Shown here piece by piece: positions 42,392 through 54,730 of a stretch of DNA of 64,000 nucleotides. The notes under the pieces were generated by a model. It did no database searches. It worked only from the letters and a program-made list of their open reading frames with translations, and was not told where the DNA came from. Both the position numbers and the translations under genes were made by a program. Source of the DNA: Rhododendron vialii (Eukaryota > Streptophyta > Magnoliopsida > Ericales > Ericaceae); assembly GCF_030253575.1 (NCBI RefSeq), contig NC_080561.1, forward strand, positions 5,323,001-5,387,000. The letters are read 5' to 3'. Numbering within the stretch: the first letter of the stretch is position 1; each line of letters begins with the position of its first letter.

Positions 42392-43421
42392 AAAATTGCG
42401 TCATGAAGCCCATATTATTTATTGGAGTAGTATTGACCGTAAATTTGCTCTACCTTAGGATGCATGGATCGGGATTTCACACAATGCGGATGCAACACTA
42501 CCCACATAATTAAGTATGCTAAATAAATTTTTGAACATGAATAGTGGGAGAAGTTTAATTCCTTTAGGCTTAATGTTCAAAGTGAGATCAATTGAAGATC
42601 CAATAAAATTTTGACTTTGGGTAGTATCGTGAATTTTTTTTTGAAAAAGTCATTTTGTTTGTGAGTAGAAAAAAATTATACTTCGTAAAGTTAATGGGAG
42701 TATATTCTTGGCTTATATGGATTTTTGTTCAGAGTTTACTGGGTCAATACCAATTAGCCTTGATTTATTAGAAAACTACAAATGAAGTTGTGAGGTACTT
42801 GTGACTTTGTGAGGAGCAAGAACTAAAAGTTGGTTTACATGCATGCTAATGATGCGAAATTGATTGTTATTAAGTTTAGATCTTCTCATGGTCTAGACAA
42901 ATTTAGATCGTACTATGAATGACATAATTAGTGGGAGCTATGAAACTAGCCTAGCATGCAATTAATATGGGTCTCAAAGTTGTCGATGTTATTTTGAGAC
43001 CATTATTAAGTTTACTTTGGCTACAGTTTTGTTCTCTAAGATAAAGATAAAAGCCGAATAAAGAATATCGACGTAAAGTACCTCATTAAGGGAGAGAAAT
43101 AGTTCATAAACACAATTCGTGACCATTGAGTATAAAGTATTGAGCTAGTTATTTCCGGCAAAGTGTTTATGTCGTGTAATGAATACATGACTTTTAGCTC
43201 CTTTCGTATTTGTTTTCTCTCATATTGATGCTCAATTAAAGTTTTGTCACACTATAAGTATTCTTAGAAAATAGAGACGTACATGTGCACATAAGGTATG
43301 AAGTACGTATATAGTTATCCGTTGGGATAAATAAAGCGGATCCTAAGTGACTATTAGTTAGTCATGATTTATAGTCAATATACTACTCCAGTAAATAATA
43401 TGGGCTTCATGAAGCAATTTT
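42392..43421. repeat. Inverted-repeat pair about 1 kb apart
   Basis: About 46 bp at 42392-42437 (AAAATTGCGTCATGAAGCCC...) recur inverted at 43374-43421 with few differences. They may be the ends of a 1.03-kb non-autonomous element; the sequence between has no coding frame and no TSD was established. Confidence 0.6.
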
Positions 43422-43485
43422 TATAAACGTTATGAACAAGTACAATGACCAAGAACAATATATCGATCTTGATGCTATAGAAAGT

Positions 43486-46400
43486 TGTAACGCTCCGACT
43501 TTCGGAAGCAATATAAAATAAAATCTTAAAAAAATTTGCTAAATAAATATAATTTTTCAAAATAAAGTTTAGCTATTACAGTCACAAGATAAATTTACTG
43601 ATTCAAGATACATTAATTTCAGAGCTGACTCTAGGCTTGATACAAATCCGAAACATACTCGATCTTCGTTCCTGATATTCTTTCCGTGTTGAACTGCACC
43701 ATCTTTGAATCCTCTCCAGTGAATCCTGCGCCCTCTGGCAAATTGATCGCCGAAGCAAACGATTTGCCAAGATACAAACGTATCCGTGAGTGATAAATCA
43801 CCCAGTAGAATAATCCAACCCAACTACCCCTCTTACTTTACAGATAGCAAGCAGCAGGATAAATATAGTTCGAAGAAGTAAAACAGAGATTTCTCACATA
43901 AATTGATTTATTACTATCCATTATCTCTTTGTGTGATCTAAGATCCCTCCGCGAGATCTTTCCTCCCCAACCGCTAGCCATGCTCGGTCCCATGAGATCA
44001 CTTCTCTTTACTGTCGCAGATACACCTAAGTTATATACTGAGTATGCATCCCAATAACTACAACAAGGGGAAAGCTTATCATGCCTGAATCACAACTAGG
44101 GTTCGCCTATCTTATATACCACCTCACAAATCACTTCACAATCATCACTGGACACCCGCCAGTCTATCAATTTATCACTGGACACCCGTCAGTTTCATTT
44201 TCATCACTGGACACCCGCCAGTTTCATTTTCATCACACAATTTATCACGGGACATCCGCCAGTTTTATTTTCATCAAACAATTTATTACTGGTGTTTTTA
44301 TCACTGGACACGCGCCAGTTTTATTTTCATCACACAAATATTCACTGGTGTTTTTATCACTGGACACCCGCCAGTTTTATTTTCATCACACAATTTATTA
44401 CTGGTGTTTTTATCACTGGACACCCGCCAGTTTTATTTTCATCACACAAATATTCACTGGTGTTTTTATCACTGGACACCCGCCAGTTTTATTTTCACTG
44501 GACACCCGCCAGTTTTATTTTCATCACACAATTTATCACTGGTGTTTTTATCACTGGACATCCGCCAGTTTTATTTTCATCACACATCTCGTCACAATCA
44601 CCAAAATCCGTCTGCAGGCAATCTAAAAATAAAAACTTTCCAGTTTATCTATTATCTAGCATCGTCTAGATGAATTCTATTTCGCAATACCACTCCATGT
44701 CTCTAGGGTCCAATCTAACATTCAAATCAAATATCGATGCAATATACAACCAATCAATAATAATTAAAAAATTAATAAACAATAAAATCACGCAACTTTT
44801 TATGGATGGGCCATTGCCCTTAATTCCGTATGGCCAAGACAATAATAAGAGTAAGAGCTTTTTAAAAGAATTTTAAAAAAAATATTTTTCTAGGCTCTCA
44901 TTAATTAATTCTAAGATAATAGATTAATTAAAAATTAATAAACTACATTAATTAGATAAAAATATTGAAATATTTATCATGACCTAAATAAGAGTCCTAC
45001 AGGTCCTACGCAACCAGTGGAGTGTCAAAAGTTGGGTTCGGAGGGTCATGAGATTTATTTAAATAAAGACGTTAAATAAAGTGGCCGAAAGTGAAGTAAA
45101 TAGATAATAAATAATTTACTAATTAAAATATGTTGAGGTTAACAAAGTTTCATCTTCAGAATATAGAGAGTGGAAATAAAATTATTCGGGCATTTATAAT
45201 AACGTTTATAAGGTCGTAAAGAATTTTTGATTGAAAACGCTATAGAAATAACAATAAATAGTAAATTAAATAAAAAAATATTATTTTAACAAGATATCAT
45301 CTTTGAGATGCAAGAAGTCTAGAAAAAATTAGTTTGGGTGTTAAAACGTTGTTTGGAAGGTCGCAAAGATTTTTCGTTAGTAAACTTGATAGATAACTAA
45401 TAAATAATTCAATAAATAGATAATTAAATAAAAAAATGATTTTCACAAGTTATGATCTTTCAGGTGTGAAAAGTCTAGAAAAAATAGTTCGGGGGTCAAA
45501 ACAATGTTCGAAATGTTGAAAAGTTGTTTCGAAACATTTAAAAACAACTAAATCTACCAGATAAATTAAACTGATATTATTAATACGTTTTATACTAAGT
45601 TGATATTACATTGTAAGAAAATAAGATCAGATCAGTAGTTTTTCATAATAATAATATCAGACGGATTGTAAAATAAATATCAAAAAGGTCATCTTCTTCG
45701 AAAATAATTACAAATAAAGTGTTGGGGTCAAAAATAATATTAAATTGGTGAATACGGCAGAAAACGCTCATTGAACTATATTTTTTTCGTTCGGGACATA
45801 GGGTTAAGCATATAAACACTTAATATACTTAGAGAAGAGGTTAGAATGGATTATAATACCTTGAATCGAATCGAATTGATTTAAAAAAAATGAATCTTGA
45901 ATTTTGGGGAAGAAGAATTCGGGTTCTTTGATCGGGAGACTTTGGAACCAAATTGGACGATGCTTGGTGATGCTAGGAGTAGTAGGAAGAGATTGGAATG
46001 GTCGAATTGAGTTTCGGTTGGGTCTTGGTACGAAACCCACTTTTCTCTCTCTTTCTTTCTCTCTCTAAAACTCCATGGATTGGAATTTGATGTTCTCTGG
46101 TTTTTCTCTCTCTTTTGGACTGGTGGGGCGTGGGGAATATTTGTGGTGTAAATTTCGTTGGTCAATGGGGTGGGGTATTTATAGGAGAATTTTGGTGGAA
46201 GAGAATGAGAGTGAATTTAATGGGGTTGGGTTCATGGGATTTGGAATAGACGAATTTGGCTTGGTTTTAGGATTATGGAGGAAGTAGAGACTGAGTAGGA
46301 GATGGAGAGACGGAAAGAGTTTGAGGTGAGGGAGGAGAAGGAGTGTGCATGTACGCATGTATGTGTAGAAAATTTTAAAAAAAAGAATGCATGTATATAT

Positions 46401-46492
46401 TGTATTAAAAAAAAAGAATTGCATTAAGGAAAATAATTCTAATAATATTATATTTAGAAAAAAAAATTGGGTCAAAAATCCGGGTCGTTACA
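43486..46492 (-). mobile_element. Probable large solo LTR (3.0 kb)
   Basis: Begins TGTAACGCTCCGAC and ends GGGTCGTTACA, with an exact 5-bp direct repeat AAAGT at 43481-43485 and 46493-46497. TG...CA ends and a 5-bp TSD are the LTR signature, and no second copy or internal gag/pol is present, so a solo LTR left by recombination is the simplest reading. A TATAAATA on the minus strand (46176-46183), about 310 bp from the minus-strand 5' end, suggests minus orientation. Contains the minisatellite 44143-44590. The length and TGTAACG ends resemble Tat/Ogre-type Ty3 elements, which is inference. Confidence 0.8.
44143..44590. repeat. 56-bp minisatellite inside the solo LTR
   Basis: About ten copies of a CACTGGACACCCGCCAGTTT core. 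The regular part has 56-bp spacing (units starting at 44288, 44344, 44400 and 44456), then a short copy. Units alternate between 'caatttattac' and 'caaatattcac' spacers, a dimeric arrangement. It creates spurious open frames in all three forward frames. Confidence 0.95.
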
Positions 46493-46497
46493 AAAGT

Positions 46498-47578
46498 AGA
46501 ATTTTACTTCAAAATTACTACTATTCATTAGAGGGAAAAACTTTAACGTTCTTGTGGGTAGAGGTGCAACACGCATGAATTTATGCAACACTTTATGAAT
46601 AAGATAAATAATCTAAACAATGAGAACAAATTCTTCATACCTGTGAGCATAGGAAAAACTTATTCTCGACTTCCAAATAATTATCTTACTCAACTTAAGT
46701 CACAAAAATAAGAACCTCCTCGCATGACCGAGTTATTATTTTTGTGAATTAACTTCAACTTCTGTGCTAATTTTTAACTGAAATAAGTAAATCCAAACCT
46801 CCCTGTGGGCAAAGGCTGCAATACACACTGAATCTTCTCAAAGTAAAATCCATAATCTGAAGACATAGGGAAATTTTTTCTGTTTTGATGTTGAATTTAC
46901 CATTTTTCCCAAACAAATCAACAAAATTAATTATTTTCATGTGGGTAAAAATAATCAATTTTATCAATTCATGCTTCATGGTTGATGCCATTTAACACAA
47001 TCTGCACATGACTTTACTTCATATGGAACATCGTAATATTTCAAATTGCTATGGCTAATCTCAAAATACTACAACGTTCAAGTCACTTGAAAATGCACCA
47101 ACCAAAATTTATTGGTATACAATAAGGCTTGACATCCCATATGGAAATTCCACTTGCCCAAATTCATATCTCGAAATGATTAATGATTCACCCGTCAGGA
47201 CTACATGAACCGTTACAAGTCTTCGTCAACGGTCTGTTTCAGTATGAATTCTCTTCGTAGTAAAACAACACAAAAGAATCAGTTAATCCAAGGCTTAAAC
47301 ATGGTACCGTTAATCCAAGGCCACTCTTAACAGTAAATAATGGCCAGTACTCACGACCTTTTACCAAGTATATGTGTGTCATTTCTCAAAAGACACTTAG
47401 CAACCAAGCAATGTGTCTCTTGCAATAAGTGATACCTATTGACAACAAGTCAACAACCAAGTGCCAACAATTGGAACCGTATCTTCCAAATTTCAAAAAA
47501 ACGCAAACGCAATTCCGTGACTGATTTAAGTCTAATTAATAGATACCACACATTCTTACTTAGACCTGTCTAAAAGCT
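46498..47578 (-). other. Probable internal debris of an older LTR element
   Basis: AT-rich, no intact frame. Its position between later insertions and the primer-binding-site-like sequence at 50316 suggests it is the interior of a non-autonomous LTR element. Weak evidence. Confidence 0.35.
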
Positions 47579-47586
47579 GCAGTGGT

Positions 47587-48545
47587 CAGTGGCGGCTCCA
47601 GGAATTTGTGATTGGGTGTTCAGAAATTACCTTAACTCTACTAACTGATACTCCTATATTAACTAATAATATATGTACAAAATCTCATATAATTGTATAA
47701 GTAGGGTCAAAAAACATAACTTTTATTCTTAAAAAATTAACTACGAGGCGAAATGCTTAAAAATATATAACTATATTTTTTAACAAAAATTTAATTTTTT
47801 TGAAAGTTATTGTATTTCATAGTATATTGGGTTTTGAGAATGGAGGGGGTAAAATTTTACAGTTGTCTAAGATGAGGAATTATATTTTGTGAAAACATTT
47901 AAACAACGTATTAATCTACTAAAATCTTTTCGAAAGAAATTGTAGCGAGCATTTTGGAGTTAATTTTCTTGAAAATATGTTGTTCTTCAAAATGACATGA
48001 TGAGATTTTCTATTGTAGTCTTAAGTTTGAAGAAATATTATTCAAGTTAACAGGATTTGCAATGTAGTTGAATTTTTTTTTTAAAGCTTTGTCCATATTT
48101 TTATAAGCTAATTAGAAAAAATAAATAAAGTAGTTATTGTCATGAATGCAAAATTAATACATTTAGACCATTGAGAATAAAGATATGGAGAGAGAATGCA
48201 GAACATAATACTTACACCAATAGATTTTTCTTTTCACTTTCCTTTTACGATTTTTTTATTATAATTATGAGCTTTATTTAAGGTAATGTGTTAGATGTTC
48301 AAATATGAATTATCTGGATAGATGGGCTGTAATTGTGTTGTGATTGAGTGTTCAATTAGTTTTGGATTAGGTGTTCAATTCTTTTTGGGTTAGGTGTTCA
48401 ATTCTTTTAGACTTGGGTGTTCATTGATATTTGCATTGGGTGTTCAAAGAAATGCTAGCCCATAATTTTCACATGTATTCTAAACAAAAAAAATTTGTTC
48501 GGGTGTTCAGTTGACCATGGAAGAGTGTACATAGAGCCGCCCCTG
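47587..48545. mobile_element. hAT-type non-autonomous element (959 bp)
   Basis: Termini CAGTGGCGGCTCCAGG and, reverse-complemented, CAGGGGCGGCTCTATG; an exact 8-bp TSD GCAGTGGT at 47579-47586 and 48546-48553. The right third carries a degenerate 'ttgggtgttcaattctttt' repeat. No transposase frame. Confidence 0.92.
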
Positions 48546-48629
48546 GCAGTGGTCAAACAGAATCACATTTACCCTTCAAGCATCCAAATTCTCAGGGATA
48601 GCAATAGAATAAAGAATGAGAAACGACAA

Positions 48630-50081
48630 TGCTTCGCCTTCAAATATAAGGTTTAAAACCCCAAGCGTAGGGCTAGGTCGTCGGTAGCATAATATCCGAA
48701 AGTCCGGGATCGTACCCACAGAGAATTCGAATGTAGCTTAATCGGATTGTAGGTTTTGTAAGGTGGATTGTGGCGTTTAAGACGGCCAACTTGGTTTTGC
48801 TTTGAAACGATGAAAATTGCCAAGGCAATTGACTAGGATAACGCTTAATAAACGAAAAGGAGGCAAGTCTAGGGATCGTCTAACCTTTGACTTAAGCCGT
48901 TACCGGTTCTCAATATAACTCAGGCGAGAGCCACGACCGCGTGCTCACGCCCGGAGAATTTAGCTTTAATGACTACGTTTATCAAAAGATGTGATTAACC
49001 GGAATTAAATCAACCTATTTTTGCTAATGTATCTAACACGTAGGGGGCCACGAGCCCTCAATATGTCGCTTGCCAAGACCGCTTGACTAAACTTCATACC
49101 AAGGAGTTAACACGCCTCGCTTAGACCAAAAAGGCTAGATTAATGAAATTCCGAAAACCAAGATTTTAAGCCCGAAGGTTTGAGAACCAAATAACCACCT
49201 AAGTACTCGGGAAAGATTACCCCGAGACTTGGCCTATCAACTACTCACACATAGCTAAAGCATGAAAGAAAGCATAAAATCGAGACATGACTTTTAACCG
49301 ATGAAAACGAAAACAAACTTGATATTATAAAAGATCTAGTCCGTAGGAACAACTTTAATAAACGAGAAATTAACAAACGAGAATTACTTACTTGAGTTCT
49401 TAGAAATTACACTAGAAAAGCTTGAAAGAACATTAATGGAAGAAAAATTAAAGCTATTAATTAACTACATAACAAAGGGGAGAGAGGAGACCCCTATTTA
49501 TACACAATGGGTTTCTCTCTCCTCAAATATCTAAAAACATACTATAAAAGGCAAGTATTCCATAAATGGAAAGCCCAAAAAGCAGCAAATATCTGGCCGG
49601 AAGCTCTCCGTATCGATACAGAATAAGCAAAGTATCGATACCACAACGTTAAGCTGAAAAGGCCAATCTCCCGTAACAATCCCGTATCGATACAGATTAT
49701 GGCCGTATCGATACGGGAAGCTCTGCTTGGAAAGGTAACAAACGCGTATCGATACGGTCCAAAATCCGTATCGATACGGGGAGCTTATCTCTGGTCTTCA
49801 GGCCAGCCTCCCAATCTTGACACCCGACGGCCGTTGGCTTGCCCGATGCTTCTCACCTTCGTTCTTTGGTCACTTTGGCACCAGTCCCACCGGGCGATGA
49901 TTCTTGAATTAACTTGGGGGTTGGCTTTGCACTCAAAATACGCCTTTTAAGGGCGTTTTGCCTGAAACACTTAACAAACTACCTTACGAGCAATATCGAA
50001 TAAAAACGACAATTAAAAGCTAAAAACACTTCTAACTAACGGACTTAAGCACCACGATCAAGCAATCTTAGGTGCGTATCA
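48630..50081 (-). mobile_element. Probable solo LTR (1.45 kb)
   Basis: Starts TGCTTCGCCTTC and ends GTGCGTATCA, flanked by an exact 5-bp TSD GACAA (48625-48629 and 50082-50086). TG...CA ends plus 5-bp TSD and no second LTR indicate a solo LTR. On the minus strand TATAAATAG at 49494-49502, about 580 bp from that strand's 5' end, is a plausible LTR promoter. The segment 49600-49790 has several copies of 'gtatcgatacgg'-like palindromes. No gag or pol. Confidence 0.83.
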
Positions 50082-50315
50082 GACAACACTAATTCTCATT
50101 GCCGAAAGTCACGTAAATTTCAGTGAGCAATATGAAGAAGCAAAACAAGTGCTTCGATTGACTTTATCGGCAAACCCATGATGCCCAAGACCAATACTGA
50201 AATGGATTGTGATACAAAAAAATATTTCGTCTATATGAATTCGAAAAAGCAGTGAATGTTTCCGATAAGTTTCGATAATCAACTAATTCATACTAAACAC
50301 AATGACATGAAGGTT

Positions 50316-50328
50316 GGCTTTGATACCA
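50316..50328 (-). other. Primer-binding-site-like sequence beside an LTR end
   Basis: On the minus strand the order is ...GTTTATCA, two bases, then TGGTATCAAAGCC, which matches the tRNA-Met-type site with one change. This marks the junction between a 5' LTR (from 50331 upward) and an internal region running down to lower coordinates. The matching 3' LTR was not found. Confidence 0.5.
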
Positions 50329-50861
50329 AATGATAAACTTATGTGGGAGAATCAAAATCGATACGCAGCGGAGAAATACTTACCTTCTACCATGGTGTTT
50401 AAGTCTTAAGAAGTTCGGAAACCGTTTCGATCTTGAACCAATATGGTCCACCAACATAAACTCCCACTAAATGATTTTGGAGAGCAATGGGTAGGATTTC
50501 CAATCTAACCTATATAAATGTTTTCCACACATGTAACTTGATGGTAATCACATGCCTTTATATAGATAGATCATGACCCTTTTTCCAATGGACACAACCC
50601 TTCATACTTCCTTCCATCAAAGAAGTAATAAGACATCTATTCATTAATAGTGGCAACCTTACACATGAATGGTCACTAAACCCATTCATGGATAGTCACC
50701 ACATCTATTTACAAATAGTCACAAAACCTTTTCATGAATAGTCACCAATTATATATAGGCAATATTTTATTTAATAATACCTATATTTTAGTTACGAATA
50801 TAAATACTATAATATATAAATAGGATTGATGTGGCATGTGAGCCACATAAATAAATTTCAA

Positions 50862-51773
50862 CATTTGTGTGTGCTTGTAGCATTATTGTTTGAAAATGGT
50901 AGAAGTAATTTACTTGTGAGAAAAAAAACTTCTGCTTCAACTTTTTTTAATTTGAAAAGTGTATTGTTTTTCTACTATGTTTTAACAGTGCTACAACTGC
51001 AAATAGTGTTGGAATTATTCAACACTATGTCGCACGGTTTTAGATACAATCACATCTGTATTTACATACAAACTACGGAATATCATCATCTTAAAATTGG
51101 GTTCTTTTTCGTACCCAATTTCATTCTAAATTCGAAAATTGGGGGGTTTTTTTCGTTTCGGCAATCAGCGGTTGAGATATATTTTTAATCTTTGACCGGT
51201 AAAAAAAAAGATTAACTTTAATCCGGATCGTCCAAAACACTTTTAGATGGCCGAGATGCGCGTCTACTTTAAAACAACAATGCTACAAACACACACAAAT
51301 ACTTACATACACACACTCATAATAGAGGTGGGACTCACACACACTGACTTTATTATGAGTATGTATAAGTGTTTGTGTATTTGTGTGTATTTGTAACATT
51401 GTTGTTTGAAAATTGTAATTTACTTGTAAGAAAAAAACTTCTGCTTCGACTTTTTTTAATTTGAAAAGAGTATTGTTTTTCTACTATTTTTTAACAGTGC
51501 TACACCTGTAAATAGTGTCGGAATTATTCAACACTATGCACGGTTTTAGATACAATCTCGTCTGTATTTATATACAAAATACAGAATATAATTATCTTAA
51601 AATTGGGTTCTTTTCCGTACACAATTTCAATCTAAATTCGAAAATTGGGTTCTTTTCCGTTTCAGTAATCAACGGTTGAGATATGTTTTCAATCTTTGAC
51701 CGGTAAGAAAAAAGATTAACTTTAATGTAGATCATCCAAAGCATTTTTGGACGGCTGAGATGTGCGTCTATTT
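50862..51773. repeat. Tandem duplication (about 400 bp units) separated by a short fold-back
   Basis: 50862-51269 and 51379-51773 align throughout ('gaattattcaacactatg', 'aattgggttctttt', 'gatgcgcgtcta'). The intervening 51272-51407 region is itself an inverted repeat: 'aacaacaatgctacaaacac' against its complement near 51385-51407. No gene in it. Confidence 0.85.
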
Positions 51774-52762
51774 ATTGCGCTTCGTAAATAAGTGATTGGA
51801 AACGTGAAAACTTTATTTTAACTAGTGCATGCCCGTGCCTGAAGGCACGGCGCAACGTATCTAAAGGCACGTTGCTAGTACATGCCTGAAGGCACGACTC
51901 CACGATCAACACACTGCAAAATAAATATTGGATATTGACCCCAATATAACAACCTCGGGCCAAGAGTAAGATTATAAGAACCAACATTTTAAAATTTAAA
52001 CATACCAGCCATTGCTCTACATCAACTAAATCAGTAGGGGATGAAAAACAATAATGGAAACTCTTTTTGGTACTGGTTTTGGCCTTTTGGTTTAATTTAT
52101 AAAAATGAGAGAACAATAAGAGTAGGGGACGAAAATTATCATCCTTCTAATTTGGTGTTTTTTATTTATGCAGTCTTGTACCTGAGAAAAAAAAGATGAA
52201 ACAACTATTGTTCACACATACACTGCATGGACTTACACATTTTTCAACTTAATTAAATGGATGGTCAATAGCCAATACTTGACTGCCTAATCATCAAGAA
52301 CTTTCCACTTTGATATTCCTCGATTGATTAATGCGGCGTTATAGTTAGAAAAAAAAGAGCCAAAACCTGACAGGAAAATCAGCATTAACTTTCCACTTGA
52401 AAACCATTTTGAGCCACCGCTGGGCCCAACGATACTTTCCACTCAGTTTACTAGTTCTAAATTGCTTTCAGCCACTTCAAAACGATATTGCTGAATTGAA
52501 AACGATATTGCTGAATAAACGATATTAATGAATTGAAATCGATTTTGAGCCACTGGTGGGCCCAACAATACTTTCCACTCAGTTTTCTTACGAAAACTCA
52601 ATTTTCTAAATTGCTTTCAAGCTTCGACGACCATTTTTTCGAACGCACGAGACTTCTCATTAGACCCTCATTCACAAATCTACTAGTGTGCAATATCATT
52701 TAAAATAGAAAAGAATTTTGTAAATAAACAATATGGAACAAAAGACAAACACAATATTTTAC

Positions 52763-52770
52763 TATAAATA
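52763..52770 (+). promoter_or_regulatory. TATA box of the 52877 gene
   Basis: TATAAATA 107 bp upstream of the start codon. A transcription start about 30 bp further on would leave a leader of roughly 75-80 nt. Inferred from consensus. Confidence 0.6.
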
Positions 52771-52876
52771 CACATCAAAGTCCCAACATTATAAATATCC
52801 CCAAGTTCTATTGGAGAAGGCACACCACTCCTCTTCCCTCTAGGCTCTCATAAAGCATCTCAGTCCCTCAAGCAGA

Positions 52877-53395
52877 ATGCTAAACTTCGATCTCAGGCTT
52901 CTTGTCCCGGCGCTTTTGAAGTTCATCCTCTACCTTGTCAACCGACAACAAGCGAACCCTTGGCTTCCTTCCGTCCCCAATTCCAATCTGGATTGGGAAA
53001 TTGGGTTCTTTTCTGTTGTAATTCTAATGCTCTTCCTCATCACCTCCGTCACGCTCCGTCTTACCGTGACGCCTGAGCATATCAGAGTTCGAATCGCTGA
53101 TCGCTTCTCTTTCTTCTTGGTTATTGCACTGCTGGGGCCGGTTTTCCTGCCAGAACCCGTTTTCTGGTTTGGCTACATACTCATCCTTTCTACCTTCCCT
53201 TGGCACGATTATCTTTCGGAATTATTGGCGCGATTTCTTCTCTTGATTTGGGTCGTCTTGCGTGGGATTCCTGTTCTCATTATTAGTGTCCAGATCGATC
53301 AACAAAATGAAAGAGAAACTAATCCTCCTCCTCAAGTTGAAGATGTAGCTGTTGACATTGAAATGGGAGGGAACCCAATGTTTCCCGAGCCTTGA
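52877..53395 (+). CDS. Intronless small membrane protein, function unknown
   Basis: A single open frame of 172 residues starting at ATG 52877 (context gcagaATG). Base composition becomes much more GC-balanced exactly inside the frame, and a TATA box precedes it. Hydrophobic segments lie near residues 8-21 (LLVPALLKFILYLV), 43-62 (IGFFSVVILMLFLITSV), 80-110 (SFFLVIALLGPVFLPEP..., FWFGYILILSTF) and 118-138 (LLLIWVVLRGIPVLIISV), followed by a hydrophilic acidic C-terminal tail (QVEDVAVDIEMGG). This predicts a four-segment membrane protein with a soluble tail. I do not recognise the family. It could be lineage-specific, or a processed copy. The antisense frame in the same place is a shadow. Confidence 0.65.
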   Translation: MLNFDLRLLVPALLKFILYLVNRQQANPWLPSVPNSNLDWEIGFFSVVILMLFLITSVTLRLTVTPEHIRVRIADRFSFFLVIALLGPVFLPEPVFWFGYILILSTFPWHDYLSELLARFLLLIWVVLRGIPVLIISVQIDQQNERETNPPPQVEDVAVDIEMGGNPMFPEP

Positions 53396-53946
53396 GATTG
53401 GGGGCATTGAATAATACTCTCTCGTTCCACTTTGGTTGTTCACTTTTTTTTTTTTTTTAGGCTTTGTTTGTTCACTTTTTGATTTTCCATTATTTTTTAT
53501 AAATAGGTCCATGAGATTCACTTGGGGTCTACACAAATAATCTGAGTTGTTCATTATTTTTAATTTTTTTTGAGTCACTCCAACAAAAATAAACTCAATC
53601 GGATATTTATAAATATTTAATCCAAACTTTTAAATTTTCATTTAAAATTGAGGATCTTGAATTATGAAAAAAAATTTGACGATTGAATCAAGTCTGTACA
53701 TGTATTTGATTGAGTTTTTTTTTTTTACTGCCTGACTCAAAAAAGTTATCTTAAAGTTAATGAAAAACTCAGATTATTTGTGGAGACCCCAAAGTGGGTC
53801 TCAAAGATATGTCTCTCCATATAGATTTTCTGTTTTGATTTTTGAACAGCTTGGTTGAAAGAAAAAGAAAGTCGCTGATGTCATTTGTCTGTATTAGGTA
53901 CACGTGGTTGTGTTTGTAATTGGTACAGTGTTTTGTTTGTAATATA

Positions 53947-54178
53947 CTCCCTCAGTTTTATTTTTATTGTTCATTTTTAAATTACGTGTTATTTTTTAAT
54001 TATTTATATCTTTTAATCTATAATATTTTTTATAATTTTGAAAATTTTGTATTATAGAACTAATCGAGATCTATCAAACAAGATTCATATTACATATTTT
54101 TCAAGATTCACACTAAAAGATAGAAGCAAAAGACATAAAAGAGATAAACAAAATAATAGATAATGAAAACGGAGTGAG
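53947..54178. mobile_element. Stowaway-like MITE (divergent)
   Basis: Bounded by CTCCCTCAGTTTT and AAAACGGAGTGAG with TA on both sides. The interior 'gatctatcaaacaagattcatatta' resembles the remnant at about 40206-40232. It is absent from the paralogous segment at 61.7 kb. Confidence 0.78.
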
Positions 54179-54694
54179 TATTTCCCTTTTATTTGAAAGT
54201 AAAATATTTTTTTTTATGTAAAATTCTTTCTATGTAAAATGATTTTGCAAGAAATAAAAGTTTTTTTTTTTTTTTGATATTAGGTTGATAGTTATTCCAT
54301 ACAAAAAGCTTTTTTTATGAGAAAAATTTTGTCCTCCCGAAAGAAAACTGCACATGCACAAGATGAAATAATGCCCTACCGGTCTGTCGTCTTTGATGAG
54401 AAAATATAGGGTTAAATCATGCGTGAATGAGATTGGAACTTTGGGTTTGGGACTGTGGTCCGTGAGGGTCCTGAGGGATCTTGGCAAAGCACTAACGTAA
54501 TTACTCGAGCAGAAAAGACAAAGTTCAGAAAATGATTTACGACATTTTTAAGGGAAAAACATTTTCAATCATATAAAATAAAAATATGTTTTCGGGTCTT
54601 TGCAAAAAAAAAAAAAAAAAGACAAGAAAATAAGAAATAACGCACAAACAAACGGAGTCTTTTGACACGTGATTTTTTCCTTTGCCAAAATCGC

Positions 54695-54730
54695 CTCTCT
54701 CTCTCTCTCTCTCGCTCGCTCGCTCGCTCG
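54695..54730. repeat. (CT)9(GCTC)n tract
   Basis: CT run passing into GCTC tetranucleotide repeats; the paralogue at 62156-62186 is a longer CT run without the GCTC part. Confidence 0.95.

Noticed and set aside
44143..44590. Regularly spaced repeats suggesting a CRISPR array
   Set aside because: Plant DNA inside an LTR; the 'spacers' are not unique and the whole unit repeats, so it is a minisatellite.
44081..44673. Long open frames with repeated LDTRQFYFHHT-like units
   Set aside because: They arise because the 56-bp minisatellite lacks stops and appear in all three forward frames.
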